Positions 1 through 9,387 of a DNA stretch of 64,000 bases are shown here, piece by piece. This stretch comes from Wenzhouxiangella limi (GTDB taxonomy: Bacteria; Pseudomonadota; Gammaproteobacteria; Xanthomonadales; Wenzhouxiangellaceae). How positions within the stretch are numbered: position 1 is the stretch's first letter; every line of letters starts with the position of its first letter. A program made the position numbers and the translations under genes. The DNA is taken from the NCBI RefSeq assembly GCF_010499265.1, contig NZ_JAAGSC010000040.1, positions 290,305 through 354,304 of the forward strand, read 5' to 3'. Under the pieces are notes generated by a model that saw nothing but the letters and a program-made list of their open reading frames with translations, did not search any database and was not told where the DNA came from.

Positions 1-384
1 GATGGTCCCGGCACCGATACCGGCGGCGGGCCGTCGCGATTCACCGGCGGCAACAGCCGCAATCCGGTAACCCTGAACGACGGCTTTGCAACCTCATTCA
101 GCTGGGGTTATCGCCTGGTGGTGGCGCCGACCTACAACAACGTGTTCGGGTCGGCCTGGTCCATGACGCCGCGTCTGGCGTTCAATCATGACGTTCAGGG
201 CGTCACGCCCGGTCCCGGCGGCAACTTCATCGCCGGGCGCAAGCAGGCCACGCTGGGTCTGCAGCTCAACTACCTGTCTCAGTGGCGCCTGGATTTTGCC
301 TACACCAATTTCTTCGGTGCCGGCATCAACAACCTGCTGGGTGACCGGGACTTCGTTTCGGGCTCGATCAGCTACTCGTTCTGA
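1..384 (+). CDS. DUF1302 family outer-membrane protein, C-terminal part (5' truncated by window)
   Basis: The reading frame is open from base 1 and ends in TGA at 382-384, so only the last 127 residues are present. The segment is rich in alternating aromatic and polar residues ([26 protein letters not shown]) and ends in SISYSF. An aromatic C-terminal residue on a final beta-strand is typical of outer-membrane barrels. The family call rests on these features and on the next genes: DUF1302 proteins are usually encoded just before DUF1329, YCF48-like and MMPL genes, as here. The precise function of the family is not established; a role in moving hydrophobic compounds across the outer membrane is inference. 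Confidence 0.75.
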   Translation, partial: DGPGTDTGGGPSRFTGGNSRNPVTLNDGFATSFSWGYRLVVAPTYNNVFGSAWSMTPRLAFNHDVQGVTPGPGGNFIAGRKQATLGLQLNYLSQWRLDFAYTNFFGAGINNLLGDRDFVSGSISYSF

Positions 385-401
385 TCTTGGTCGGGCGAGG
401 C

Positions 402-2333
402 ATGACCGCTGACTCCAGCCCGGTGCGGGTGGTGTTGCTGGTGATCGCGCTGCTGGCGCTGACGGCCTGCGCGATGCCGCCGCAGTCCGATTCGCTGGAG
501 GGCGGTCAGTCGACGCCTGCTGCCGACACTGCGGCGCAAAGACAGGCCCAACAGGAGGCTGAGGCCGAGCGTCAGGCGGCGCAGCAAGAAGCCGAAGCTG
601 AACGCCGGGCAGCACGAGAAAGGGCCGAGGCCGAGCGCCAGGCGGCTGACGAGGCCGCTCGGCAAGCCGTAGCCGAGGCCGAAGCGCAACGTCTGGCGGC
701 CGAGGAGGCGGCCCAAGAGGCCGCTGAAGAAGCCGAACGACAGGCCGCCGAAGAAGCCGAAGCCGCGCGCCTGGCCGAAGAGCGGGAAGCCGCCGAGCAG
801 GAAGCACAGGCCGAAGCGCAACGCGCGGAAGCCGAACGTCTGGCAGAGGAGCAGGAGCTCGCCGAGCGCCTGGCGGCCGAGCGGGCAGAAGCCGAACGGC
901 TGGCGGCTGAAGAAGCCGAAGCCGCGCGCCTTGAAGCCGAGCGGCTGCGCGAAGAGCAGCTGGCGGAAGTCCAGACGGAGCAGGAAGCCGAAGCCGAAAC
1001 GCCTCCGGCGACGGTGGACGAGGACGTCGTTCTTGCGCGCACGCCTGAGAACATTGCCCGGCTTGGCGAGGACCTGACCCCCATGGGTTCGATCCGCGCC
1101 GGCAGCGCCGACGGCCGGATACCGCCCTGGGAGGGCGGATTGGTGCGAGACGATTGGCCGGCGGGCTACGAGCCCGGCGAGCGCCACCTTGATCCTTTCG
1201 CTGGCGATGAGCCGCTGTATGTCATTACCGGCGATAACTACCAGGAGTACCGTGATCGCCTGTCGGTCGGTCAGATGGCGACCTTCGAGCGCTATCCGGA
1301 CACTTACCGCATGGCGGTCTATCCGACGCGGCGCAGCGCGTCGTTTCCGGAGTTTGTGTACGAGGCGAGCATTGAGAATGCGGCTACCGGTCGCCTGATT
1401 GCCGACGGCGAAGGCGTGGCTGATGTGGCCGAGGGCTTTCCTTTTCCGCTGCCCCAGAATGCCTACGAGCTGATGTGGAACCACAAGCTCAAGCACAAGG
1501 GCACAGGTGGTACCCGCTACAACAACCAGGTCGCGCCGACCGCCAGTGGCAGTTTTCAGCTGGTACGGTTGCGCGAGGAACTGCTGGGCTTGTACTACGC
1601 CGAAGGCAGCACCATTGCCGAGACCAACAACATCCTGCTTTATTTTTTCCAGGAGGTTGAGTCTCCGGCCCGGCTGGCGGGCAATATCCTGCTGGTACAT
1701 GAAACCCTGAATCAGCTCGAGCAGCCGCGCCAGGCCTGGATCTACAACCCGGGCCAGCGCCGCGTTCGCAGGGCGCCGAACGTGGCCTATGACAACCCCG
1801 GCACGGCGTCTGACGGTTTGCGCACCAACGACATGACCGACATGTTCAACGGTGCCATGGACCGTTTCACCTGGCGCATTGCCGGCAAGCGCGAGATGTA
1901 CGTTCCCTACAACGCCTACAAGATCCACAGCGCCGACGTCACGCCACAGGATCTGGTGATGCCCGGTCATCTCAATCCGGACTACACGCGCTATGAACTT
2001 CACCGGGTCTGGGTGATCGAAGCCGAACTGCGACCGGAATTTCGCCATATCAACTCGCGCCGCACCTTCTATCTCGATGAAGACAGTTACCAGATTCTCC
2101 TGACCGATCACTATGACGGCCGGGGAGAGCTCTGGCGCGCGTCTGAATCGCATGCGATCAATTACTACGATGTGCCGACCTTCTGGTCGTCCATCGAGGT
2201 TCACATGGACTTGCAGTCCGGCCGCTACATCGCCAACGGGCTGGATAACCAGGACCCCGTCAACACCTTCGACGTGCCGCTGAGCCCGAGCAGTTATACC
2301 CCCCAGGCATTGAGAACCCGGGGCCGTCGATAA
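402..2333 (+). CDS. DUF1329 lipoprotein with long N-terminal TolA-like coiled coil
   Basis: The 643-residue product begins with a lipoprotein signal ending LALTAC (Cys23); Ala at +2 predicts outer-membrane sorting. Residues about 43-197 are an uninterrupted Ala/Glu/Arg/Gln-rich helix like the TolA stalk. Residues about 205-643 are a complete DUF1329 domain, which is thought to have a LolA/LolB-like fold. The ATG at 402 is preceded by a GGGCGAGG-type ribosome site and gives a clean lipoprotein signal; a TTG at 387 is less likely. It starts 17 nt after the DUF1302 gene and 24 nt before a second DUF1329 gene whose domain is closely similar throughout. The fusion of a stalk to this domain is unusual and may let it reach across the periplasm (inference). 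Function unknown. Confidence 0.85.
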   Translation: MTADSSPVRVVLLVIALLALTACAMPPQSDSLEGGQSTPAADTAAQRQAQQEAEAERQAAQQEAEAERRAARERAEAERQAADEAARQAVAEAEAQRLAAEEAAQEAAEEAERQAAEEAEAARLAEEREAAEQEAQAEAQRAEAERLAEEQELAERLAAERAEAERLAAEEAEAARLEAERLREEQLAEVQTEQEAEAETPPATVDEDVVLARTPENIARLGEDLTPMGSIRAGSADGRIPPWEGGLVRDDWPAGYEPGERHLDPFAGDEPLYVITGDNYQEYRDRLSVGQMATFERYPDTYRMAVYPTRRSASFPEFVYEASIENAATGRLIADGEGVADVAEGFPFPLPQNAYELMWNHKLKHKGTGGTRYNNQVAPTASGSFQLVRLREELLGLYYAEGSTIAETNNILLYFFQEVESPARLAGNILLVHETLNQLEQPRQAWIYNPGQRRVRRAPNVAYDNPGTASDGLRTNDMTDMFNGAMDRFTWRIAGKREMYVPYNAYKIHSADVTPQDLVMPGHLNPDYTRYELHRVWVIEAELRPEFRHINSRRTFYLDEDSYQILLTDHYDGRGELWRASESHAINYYDVPTFWSSIEVHMDLQSGRYIANGLDNQDPVNTFDVPLSPSSYTPQALRTRGRR

Positions 2334-2357
2334 AATCACCTTGGAGTCGAAAATCTC

Positions 2358-3791
2358 ATGAAGCAGACACCACAACGGAACGTTTTCTGCCGCAAGGCCG
2401 CCCGGAAAGGCGTACTGGCTGCCGCCCTTATTGGCCTGTCGTTCTCGGCGAGCGCGCAGACCGTGCCCGATGAGCAGGGCGACTACATCATTCCCCGGAC
2501 CGAGGCCAACATCGCCCGCCTTGGAGAAGACCTGACCCCGATGGGTTCGCTGCGGGCCGGCAATGCCGACGGCACGATTCCGGAGTGGACCGGCGGACTG
2601 GGTCGCGATGACTGGCCGGCCGGCTATGAGCCAGGTGATCGTCATCCCGACCCTTATGCCGATGACGAACCGCTGTTTGTCATCACGGCCGAGAACTACC
2701 AGGACTATGCCGACCAGCTGTCGGCCGGGCACAAGGCCGCGTTTGAACGCTATCCGGATACGTTCCGGATGAAGATTTATCCCAGCCGCCGTTCGGCCTC
2801 ATTCCCCGAGCGCATTTACGAGGCGACCCGAAGCAACGCATCGACGGGGCAGCTGGTTGCTGCGGGTGAAGGCGTGGTGGACGTGGCCGAAGGCCTGCCG
2901 TTCCCGCTGCCGCAGAATGCCTACGAGCTGGTCTGGAACCATAAGATGAAGTACAAGGGCACGGGCGGCCGGCGCTACTTCAACCAGGTCGTCCCGACCG
3001 CAGGCGGCAACTATCAGCTCATCCGTCTGCGCGAAGAGTTCCTGGGTCTGTACTACGTCGAAGGCAATACCATTGCCGACACCAACAATATCCTGCTGTA
3101 CTTTTTCCAGGAAGTGGAATCACCAGCCCGTCTGGCCGGCAACATCCTGCTGGTCCACGAGTCGCTCAACCAGGTTGAGCAGCCTCGCCAGGCCTGGATC
3201 TACAATCCCGGCCAGCGCAGGGTCCGACGCGCGCCCAACGTTGCCTACGACAACCCGGGCACGGCATCCGACGGTCTGCGCACCAACGACATGACCGATA
3301 TGTTCAACGGTGCGATGGATCGATTCAACTGGGAAATTGTCGGCCAGCGCGAAATGTTCATTCCCTACAACTCCTACCAGGCCCACAGCGACGAGCTCGA
3401 GCCCGACGATCTGGTCACCCCGGGCCATCTCAATCCAGAACACATGCGCTATGAAGTGCACCGCGTCTGGGTGGTCGAGGCCAACCTGCGCGAAGGCACG
3501 CGGCACATCAATGCCCGGCGGACCATGTATCTGGATGCCGACAGCTACCAGATCGCCATCATCGATCACTACGACCAGCGCGGCAACATGTGGCGGGTCT
3601 CGGAAGCGCACTCCATCAACTATTACGATGTGCCGACGCTGTGGGTGACGATCGAGTCGACCATGGATCTGCAGTCGGGTCGCTACATCGCCAACGGCAT
3701 CGACAACCAGGATCCGGTCATGACCTTTGACGAGGACCTGAGCGCCAGCGATTACACGCCCCAGGCACTGCGCGTAAGAGGACGGCGCTGA
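2358..3791 (+). CDS. DUF1329 family periplasmic/outer-membrane protein
   Basis: This 477-residue protein has a cleavable signal peptide ending about SASAQ (residue 34) and then a single DUF1329 domain to the C-terminus. By eye it is highly similar to the domain of the gene just upstream, including long shared blocks such as [19 protein letters not shown]. It lacks that protein's coiled coil and lipobox, so the pair looks like a duplication in which one copy gained or lost the stalk. The ATG follows a weak GGAG (2342-2345) at a long spacing. It is in an operon with the DUF1302 gene, and a hairpin terminator follows. DUF1329 proteins are conserved partners of DUF1302 proteins; the molecular role is unknown. 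Confidence 0.85.
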   Translation: MKQTPQRNVFCRKAARKGVLAAALIGLSFSASAQTVPDEQGDYIIPRTEANIARLGEDLTPMGSLRAGNADGTIPEWTGGLGRDDWPAGYEPGDRHPDPYADDEPLFVITAENYQDYADQLSAGHKAAFERYPDTFRMKIYPSRRSASFPERIYEATRSNASTGQLVAAGEGVVDVAEGLPFPLPQNAYELVWNHKMKYKGTGGRRYFNQVVPTAGGNYQLIRLREEFLGLYYVEGNTIADTNNILLYFFQEVESPARLAGNILLVHESLNQVEQPRQAWIYNPGQRRVRRAPNVAYDNPGTASDGLRTNDMTDMFNGAMDRFNWEIVGQREMFIPYNSYQAHSDELEPDDLVTPGHLNPEHMRYEVHRVWVVEANLREGTRHINARRTMYLDADSYQIAIIDHYDQRGNMWRVSEAHSINYYDVPTLWVTIESTMDLQSGRYIANGIDNQDPVMTFDEDLSASDYTPQALRVRGRR

Positions 3792-3818
3792 GTTGGACGC
3801 GAAGGCGCGACTCCGGAC

Positions 3819-3854
3819 GGGGCGTAAGCCGGTCGACGGCTTCGCTCCCGTTTT
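3819..3854 (+). terminator. Intrinsic terminator between the DUF1329 genes and the YCF48/MMPL pair
   Basis: A GC-rich hairpin has its left arm at 3819-3831 with one bulged T, a five-base loop GTCGA, and its right arm at 3837-3848. It is followed by TTTT at 3851-3854. It ends only 27 nt before the next start codon, so it would separate, or act as a leaky attenuator between, the outer-membrane genes and the pump genes. Confidence 0.6.
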
Positions 3855-3881
3855 CACCATCGGCGCGATCTGTTTTCGACC

Positions 3882-4964
3882 ATGAGGTGGCGGCTCCGAG
3901 CTGGCTTGGCCGCGGGCTTGGCCGCCTGCCTCATCGTTTCGGTGCTGGCGGCGCCCCCCCACGAGTTGCCCCGGCCGGCGGTCCATGCGCCGCTGGCCGC
4001 GGAAAGCCTGATCCTGCACGTCATCCAGACCCCTCGCAACCTGGTCGCGGTGGGTGAGCATGGTCATGTCCTGTTATCAGAGGATGGTCGCGACTGGACC
4101 CAGGCGGAGTTCGTGCCCGTTCAGGCGACCTTGACCCGCGTGACTTACGCCGATGAGCGGCTCTGGGCCGTCGGCCACGACAGCACCATTATTCACAGCT
4201 ACGACTTCGGCCAGACCTGGGCCCTGCAGCATTTCGAGCCGGACTGGGAGCAACCGCTGCTGGACGTGCATTTCTTCGATGGCGACACCGGCATCGCCGT
4301 TGGCGCCTACGGGCTGTTCATGCGCACCGAGGACGCCGGCCGTCACTGGGAGATTCTGGACATGGCCGACATGGTCACCGCCGAAGCCATCGATTGGGAG
4401 GAGGCCGCCCGCGCAATGGTCGAAGAACAGGGTGAGGAGCCCGATGGCGGGCCGGAAGACGACGAGTACTACGATGCCAGCCTGGATTTCGATCGCGGGT
4501 GCTACGAGTTCATGGAGTGTCATCTCAACGCCTTTCTCGATCTGGGCGCGGGTCGCCAGATGATCGCCGCCGAACGCGGCTACGGCTTTCGCTCGGTCGA
4601 CGGCGGGCAGACCTGGGAGAGCTTTCGCTTTCCCTACTCCGGGTCGATGTTCGGTCTGCTCCATCTGGGCGGCGACACCGTGTTGGCTTACGGGCTGCGC
4701 GGTCACGTTCAGCGCAGCGACGATTTTGGCGACAGCTGGACGGTGCTGGACACCGGCCTGGAGTCCACCCTGATGGGCGGGATAATCGACCCCCAGAATC
4801 GCCCCTTGATGGTCGGAACGGGCGCGGCTCGCCTGCACTATGATCCCGAATCCGGGGGCTTCGATCTGGACGAAGACCGACTGGGCAGCGACTACGTCTC
4901 GGTTTTGATTGCGCCCAACGGCACGCTGGTGCTGGCCGGTGCGGACGGGCTGAGCCATGAGTGA
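3882..4964 (+). CDS. YCF48-like exported beta-propeller (Asp-box repeats)
   Basis: The 360-residue product has a signal peptide of about 24 residues, then repeated Asp-box motifs of the S/T-x-D-x-G-x-x-W type: DGRDWTQ, YDFGQTWAL, EDAGRHWEI, VDGGQTWES and DDFGDSWTV. These are characteristic of the BNR/YCF48 propeller fold. An acidic insertion at residues about 165-205 contains a CYEFMEC pair of cysteines that could form a disulphide. The YCF48 family is named after a photosystem II assembly factor; non-photosynthetic relatives sit next to MMPL/RND pumps, as here. It overlaps the pump gene by 8 nt, so the two are probably translationally coupled, and a role as periplasmic accessory to the pump is inferred. 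Confidence 0.85.
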   Translation: MRWRLRAGLAAGLAACLIVSVLAAPPHELPRPAVHAPLAAESLILHVIQTPRNLVAVGEHGHVLLSEDGRDWTQAEFVPVQATLTRVTYADERLWAVGHDSTIIHSYDFGQTWALQHFEPDWEQPLLDVHFFDGDTGIAVGAYGLFMRTEDAGRHWEILDMADMVTAEAIDWEEAARAMVEEQGEEPDGGPEDDEYYDASLDFDRGCYEFMECHLNAFLDLGAGRQMIAAERGYGFRSVDGGQTWESFRFPYSGSMFGLLHLGGDTVLAYGLRGHVQRSDDFGDSWTVLDTGLESTLMGGIIDPQNRPLMVGTGAARLHYDPESGGFDLDEDRLGSDYVSVLIAPNGTLVLAGADGLSHE

Positions 4965-7425
4965 GTCGAGCCCGTTCAGCCGGCGGGCGGCCGACGCCAT
5001 TTTTAGTATCCGGCCGCTGGTTTTGCTGATCTTCGCGATTGGCACAGTCGTCATGATGTTCTTCCTGGCGCAGCTGCGCGTCGACGCTGGATTCTTAAAG
5101 CAGCTGCCGCTTGAGCACGAATACATGCAGACGTTCATGGAATATGAGCGCGAGTTCGGTGGGGCCAACCGGATCATGGTCGCGCTCATGGCCGAAGACG
5201 GTGAGATGTTCACCGATGAATTCTTCGAGCGCATCGAAGAAATCAGTAACCGGGTATTTTTCATCCCCGGGGTCGACCGGGCCAGCGTGCGTTCGATTTT
5301 TACCCCGAACGTGCGCTTCGTGGAGATTGTCGAGGATGGCTTTGCCGGCGGTAACGTCATCCCGGCCGATTTCTCGCCTTCGCCCGAAGCCTTCGAGCGC
5401 GTGCGCTCCAATATCGTCGCGTCCGGTGAAGTCGGCCGCCTGGTGGCCGAGGATTTCTCCGGCGCCCTGGTTTCGGCCAATCTGCTTGAGCAGGATGCGG
5501 GCAGCGGTGAATCGCTGGACTACCAGGACGTCGCGCGGCAGCTTGAAGAGATTCGTGAGGATTTCGAGGGCGAAGGCTACACCGTCCATATCATCGGCTT
5601 TGCCAAGATCGTTGGCGACATCGCCGATGGTGCACGCGGGGTGGTGGTCTATTTCGGCGTGGCTTTCGTCATCACGGCCTTGCTGCTGTTTTTCTATTCG
5701 CGTTCGGTCTGGTTGACGGTGCTACCGCTGGTGTGCTCGGTCACGGCGGTGATCTGGCAGCTCGGCCTGCTGAGCCTGCTGGGTTTTGGCATCGACCCGA
5801 TGAACATTCTCACCCCCTTCCTGGTGTTCGCCATCGGGGTCAGCCACGGGGTCCAGATGATTTCCGGCTGGAACGCCGAAAAGCTTTTCGGCGGCAATTC
5901 GCCGGTCGGTCTGGCGCAGGATGGTCATCGACTGGAAGACATCAAGGTCATTTCCAGCCTTGATGCATCCAAGCGCACCTTCGCGCGGCTGCTGGCGCCA
6001 GGGTCGATCGCGCTGATCAGCGATACCATCGGTTTTCTCACCATCCTGCTGATCAATATCCGCATCATCCAGGAACTGGCAATCACGGCCAGCATCGGCG
6101 TGGCGGTGATCATTTTCACCAACCTGGTGCTGCTGCCGATCCTTTTGTCTTATGTCCGGCTGCGCAATCCCGAGGCTTTCCGCGAGCGTCAATACGAAAA
6201 TGGCCGCAAGACCGGCGTGATCTGGCTGATGATCGCCAGTTTTACCCGGCCCCGTGTGGCGACCATCGCCGTGCTGGTCGGCGCCGGCCTGTTCGCCTTC
6301 GCCTGGATCAAGAGCCAGGACATGCAGATCGGCGACTCCCAGCCCGGGGTCCCGGAGTTGCGGCCGGACGCGCGCTACAACCAGGATGCCGAGCTCATCT
6401 CGGACCGCTTTTCGCTGGGCACCGACCTGATCTCCATCATTGCAGAAACCGTGCCGGGGGCGTGTACCGAGTCCTACGCGGTCATGGACGCCATCGATCG
6501 TTTCTCGTGGCGGATGGCCAACGTCGAAGGCGTCCAGCAGGTGGTCTCTTTGCCGATGGTGGCCAAGACGGTCAACGCCGGCTGGAACGAGGGCAACCTG
6601 CGCTGGAAAGTGCTGCCGCGCAATGCCTTCATCATGCGCCAGAACCTGCAGAACATCGAGACCTCGACCGGTCTGCTCAACGAAGACTGCAGCGCCATGC
6701 CGATCATGCTGTTCACCACCGACCACAAGGCCGAGACCATCATCCGGGTGGTTCGGGCGGTGCGCGAACTGCGCGAGGAGATCTTCGTTGAACAGCTGGA
6801 TTTCCAGCCGGCCGGCGATGTCGTGGATGATCTGGTCATGCAGGAGGGCGAGCCGTGCGAAGAGTGCCTGCGCTTCCGCCTGGCCACCGGCAACGTCGGC
6901 GTGATGGCGGCCACCAATGAGGAAGTCGAGGCCGCCCAGCTGCCGATGCTGCTGTACGTCTACTCAGCCATCATCATCCTGTGTCTGCTCACTTTCCGCA
7001 CCGTGCTGGGCACCGCCTGCATTGTCCTGCCGCTGGTCCTGGTCAGCTACATGGCCTACGCGCTGATGGCTTACATGGGCATTGGCCTGAAGGTCAATAC
7101 CCTGCCGGTGGTCGCGCTGGGGGTCGGGATCGGCGTCGATTACGGCATCTATATCTTCAGCCGCATGCGCGCGTTCATGCAGGACGGCTACGACCTCGAC
7201 GAGGCCTACCTGCGCACCCTGCGCCTGACCGGCAAGGCGGTGTTCTTCACCGCCATCACGCTGGCGGTCGGGGTTGGCACCTGGCTGTTCTCGGCCCTGC
7301 AGTTCCAGGCCGACATGGGCGTGCTGCTGGCTTTCATGTTTATCTTCAACATGGTCGGTGCCATGCTCCTGCTGCCCGCCCTGGCTAGGATGCTGCTGGC
7401 CTGGAAAGAGCCGGCCGCCCGTTAA
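4957..7425 (+). CDS. RND superfamily transporter, MMPL type
   Basis: The 822-residue inner-membrane protein has the two-fold RND layout: one TM helix at about 20-40, a large periplasmic loop, a block of TM helices at about 225-400, a further helix at about 430, a second periplasmic loop, and a final TM block at about 665-810. The motif GVGIGVDYGIYIFSR in the second block matches the sterol-sensing-like core of MMPL proteins. This family exports lipids or other hydrophobic molecules. The start overlaps the YCF48-like gene by 8 nt. With DUF1302 and DUF1329 it suggests a trans-envelope system; substrate and direction are unknown. The gene ends 6 nt before a convergent gene. Confidence 0.9.
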   Translation: MSESSPFSRRAADAIFSIRPLVLLIFAIGTVVMMFFLAQLRVDAGFLKQLPLEHEYMQTFMEYEREFGGANRIMVALMAEDGEMFTDEFFERIEEISNRVFFIPGVDRASVRSIFTPNVRFVEIVEDGFAGGNVIPADFSPSPEAFERVRSNIVASGEVGRLVAEDFSGALVSANLLEQDAGSGESLDYQDVARQLEEIREDFEGEGYTVHIIGFAKIVGDIADGARGVVVYFGVAFVITALLLFFYSRSVWLTVLPLVCSVTAVIWQLGLLSLLGFGIDPMNILTPFLVFAIGVSHGVQMISGWNAEKLFGGNSPVGLAQDGHRLEDIKVISSLDASKRTFARLLAPGSIALISDTIGFLTILLINIRIIQELAITASIGVAVIIFTNLVLLPILLSYVRLRNPEAFRERQYENGRKTGVIWLMIASFTRPRVATIAVLVGAGLFAFAWIKSQDMQIGDSQPGVPELRPDARYNQDAELISDRFSLGTDLISIIAETVPGACTESYAVMDAIDRFSWRMANVEGVQQVVSLPMVAKTVNAGWNEGNLRWKVLPRNAFIMRQNLQNIETSTGLLNEDCSAMPIMLFTTDHKAETIIRVVRAVRELREEIFVEQLDFQPAGDVVDDLVMQEGEPCEECLRFRLATGNVGVMAATNEEVEAAQLPMLLYVYSAIIILCLLTFRTVLGTACIVLPLVLVSYMAYALMAYMGIGLKVNTLPVVALGVGIGVDYGIYIFSRMRAFMQDGYDLDEAYLRTLRLTGKAVFFTAITLAVGVGTWLFSALQFQADMGVLLAFMFIFNMVGAMLLLPALARMLLAWKEPAAR

Positions 7426-7431
7426 GCCTGA

Positions 7432-8337
7432 TCAGGACTTCGGATAAAAGCGCGGCCCACCGGGAATTGGTCGCTTGCTGAAGCGCTTGTAAATCCAGAG
7501 GTACTGGGCCGGCTCGGCCCGGATACCTGCGCTGAGCCAGTCATTCATCGGCTGCAGTGCCCGCGCTGGATCCGGATCCAAGATTTCCGGCGGGGCGGAC
7601 TGGAAGTGCAGTGCCCAGCCTCGGCCCCGGGGCAGGCGCAGGGCGTGACAGAAAATGACCGCGCAACCGGTCTTTCGAGCCAGCCGATGGACCAGGGTCA
7701 TGGTCAGTGCAGGAACGCCAAGAAAGGGGACGAACACACCGTCTCCGCGCTTGGGCTGAATATCGGCGGCGACACCGACCGCGCCCCCGGCGCGGAGCTG
7801 GCGCAGCAGCTGACGCATGGCTGCGCTGCCGCTGGCCGCCACCCGGCCGCCGAAACGCGTACGTGCGGCGCTGATGAATGCGTCCAGCGCCGGATCGTCA
7901 GGCGCGCGATACAGGGTGACCATGTCGACGCGCCGCGACAGTTCCAGATTCAGGATTTCCCAGTTGCCCAGATGTCCGGTCACCATGAGCACGCCGCGGC
8001 CGTTATCCAGGGCCGTCTGCACGTCTTGCCAACCGTTCACCTGGGCCAGGTGCCGTGTCAGTCGTTCTCCCGACCAACCGGCCAGGGCACCAAGTTCCGA
8101 TGCCAGGCGCAGCAGTTCCACGCGCTGTGCCTGAGCCAGGCGGCGCTGCTGTCCACCCGACTTTTCCGGAAAGCACACCGACAGGTTGCGTCGAACCACG
8201 GCGTGCTTTTGCCAGGGTAGTTTCCCGAGCAGCCAGGCGGCCGGAACGGCTCCGGCATGCAGCAAGCGCAGGGGCATCCAGCCCAGCACTCGGGAAAGCG
8301 TCGTCAGCAGGCCGACTTTCAGTCGACCGGTATTCAT
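7432..8337 (-). CDS. Lysophospholipid/lipid A acyltransferase family protein (copy 2)
   Basis: The 301-residue protein belongs to the LpxL/HtrB-like acyltransferase family, which moves an acyl chain from acyl-ACP to a lipid at the inner membrane. The H-x4-E catalytic motif is visible as GHLGNWEI (about residue 115), followed by the conserved YRAPDDP block and the G-D-G-V-F-V-PF-G substrate region. The chosen ATG at 8337 overlaps the TGA of the upstream paralogue (ATGA), making the open frame further upstream irrelevant. It is the second gene of a two-gene operon and is clearly homologous to the first. Whether it acts on lipid A, ornithine lipid or another acceptor cannot be told from sequence. 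Confidence 0.85.
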   Translation of the reverse strand: MNTGRLKVGLLTTLSRVLGWMPLRLLHAGAVPAAWLLGKLPWQKHAVVRRNLSVCFPEKSGGQQRRLAQAQRVELLRLASELGALAGWSGERLTRHLAQVNGWQDVQTALDNGRGVLMVTGHLGNWEILNLELSRRVDMVTLYRAPDDPALDAFISAARTRFGGRVAASGSAAMRQLLRQLRAGGAVGVAADIQPKRGDGVFVPFLGVPALTMTLVHRLARKTGCAVIFCHALRLPRGRGWALHFQSAPPEILDPDPARALQPMNDWLSAGIRAEPAQYLWIYKRFSKRPIPGGPRFYPKS

Positions 8338-9224
8338 CGGCGATTGCGGTAGGGGTCGGTCCTGCCCTCCGGCTGCAGGGAAAAGCGCTTGTACAGCCAC
8401 AGATACTGCTCGGGTTGTGCACGGATGTGTTCTTCCAGACAGCGATTCATGGCAGTTGCGCCAACGACCGGGTCGGCGTCGGCCACCGACGAATCCACCG
8501 GTCGATACGCCAGTTCCCAGCCGCGGCCACCCGACAGTCTGCGACAATCAGAGAAGATGACGACGCAGCCGGTTCGCCGCGCCAGCCGATTGACCAGGGT
8601 CATGGTCAGCGCGGGCCGGCCGAACAATGGCGCGAATACGCCTTCCCCCTGGCGCGGTTGCTGGTCGATCAGCAGTCCGACGGTGCCGCCGGATTTCAAC
8701 GCCCGCAGCATGTGACGCATCGCCGGCGAGCCGGCAGCGATCAGGTGGTTGCCGAAACGCGTGCGCGAAGCGGTCACGGCAAGATCGATCCGACGGTCTC
8801 GCGGCGCCTTGTACAGGCCGCTGAACGCGCTGTTGAGGCCCAGGTGCAGCGCGTTGATCTCCCAGTTGCCATGGTGGGCACCGATTATCAGTACGCCGCG
8901 CCCGGCGCGGCGGGCCTGGTCCAGATGGTCTCGACCCTGCACTTCCCGTACCGCCCGATCCAGGCGCGCCGACGACCAGTACCAGACTGCACCCGATTCC
9001 AGCACCAGGCGAGCCATGGCGACCAGGTTGCGCCAGTGCAGCCGCTTGCGCTCGCGCGCGGTCCATTCTGGAAAAGCGATCTCCAGGTTGGTTGTGATGA
9101 CCCGATGCTTGCGCCATGGCAGGCAGTAAAGAATGGCCGCCGGGAACAGGGCCAGCCAGTACAGCAGCCGCAGCGGCATCCAGCTCAGCAGGCGAATCAG
9201 GAGCAGCGCCAGGGTGATTTTCAT
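8334..9224 (-). CDS. Lysophospholipid/lipid A acyltransferase family protein (copy 1)
   Basis: The 296-residue LpxL/HtrB-like protein has an N-terminal hydrophobic anchor (residues about 3-35, including LLYWLALFPAAILY) and the catalytic H-x4-E motif as HHGNWEI near residue 120. LYKAPRD and the QGEGVFAPLFGRPA substrate loop follow. It overlaps the downstream paralogue by 4 nt, so the two are co-transcribed and probably translationally coupled. The pair looks like a local duplication whose members have drifted (the C-terminal LWIYKRFS versus LWLYKRFS block is retained). Roles could be successive secondary acylations of lipid A, but no other lpx gene is present to support that. Confidence 0.85.
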   Translation of the reverse strand: MKITLALLLIRLLSWMPLRLLYWLALFPAAILYCLPWRKHRVITTNLEIAFPEWTARERKRLHWRNLVAMARLVLESGAVWYWSSARLDRAVREVQGRDHLDQARRAGRGVLIIGAHHGNWEINALHLGLNSAFSGLYKAPRDRRIDLAVTASRTRFGNHLIAAGSPAMRHMLRALKSGGTVGLLIDQQPRQGEGVFAPLFGRPALTMTLVNRLARRTGCVVIFSDCRRLSGGRGWELAYRPVDSSVADADPVVGATAMNRCLEEHIRAQPEQYLWLYKRFSLQPEGRTDPYRNRR

Positions 9225-9326
9225 GCAGGACGGGCAAAGGCAGGGTTCAGGGGTCCAAAGGATACCCGCAAAGCCCGCGCACCGGCCAGTTCGGCCCGGG
9301 CCCGCCGGTCGTCAGGCCTCGCGCCC

Positions 9327-9332
9327 TATAAT
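9327..9332 (+). promoter_or_regulatory. Promoter -10 element for dtd
   Basis: A perfect TATAAT lies 56 nt before the dtd start, in the only gap between the divergent acyltransferase operon and dtd. No good -35 is visible at 16-18 nt upstream. Confidence 0.45.
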
Positions 9333-9387
9333 CTGACCTGCCGCTGTGGCGCCGACCGCAGCGCATTCGAGAACGCGGGAGATGGTA

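Noticed and set aside
540..1000. Repetitive GAAGCCGAAGCC-type DNA as a possible minisatellite or CRISPR
   Set aside because: The repeats are irregular, in frame and encode an Ala/Glu helix; there are no unique spacers.
372..2732. Very long open frame on the minus strand opposite the DUF1329 genes
   Set aside because: It is antisense to two genes with clear domains and signals; GC-rich codon bias opens the opposite frames. Similar antisense frames opposite 21738-23810 and 41466-43343 were rejected for the same reason.
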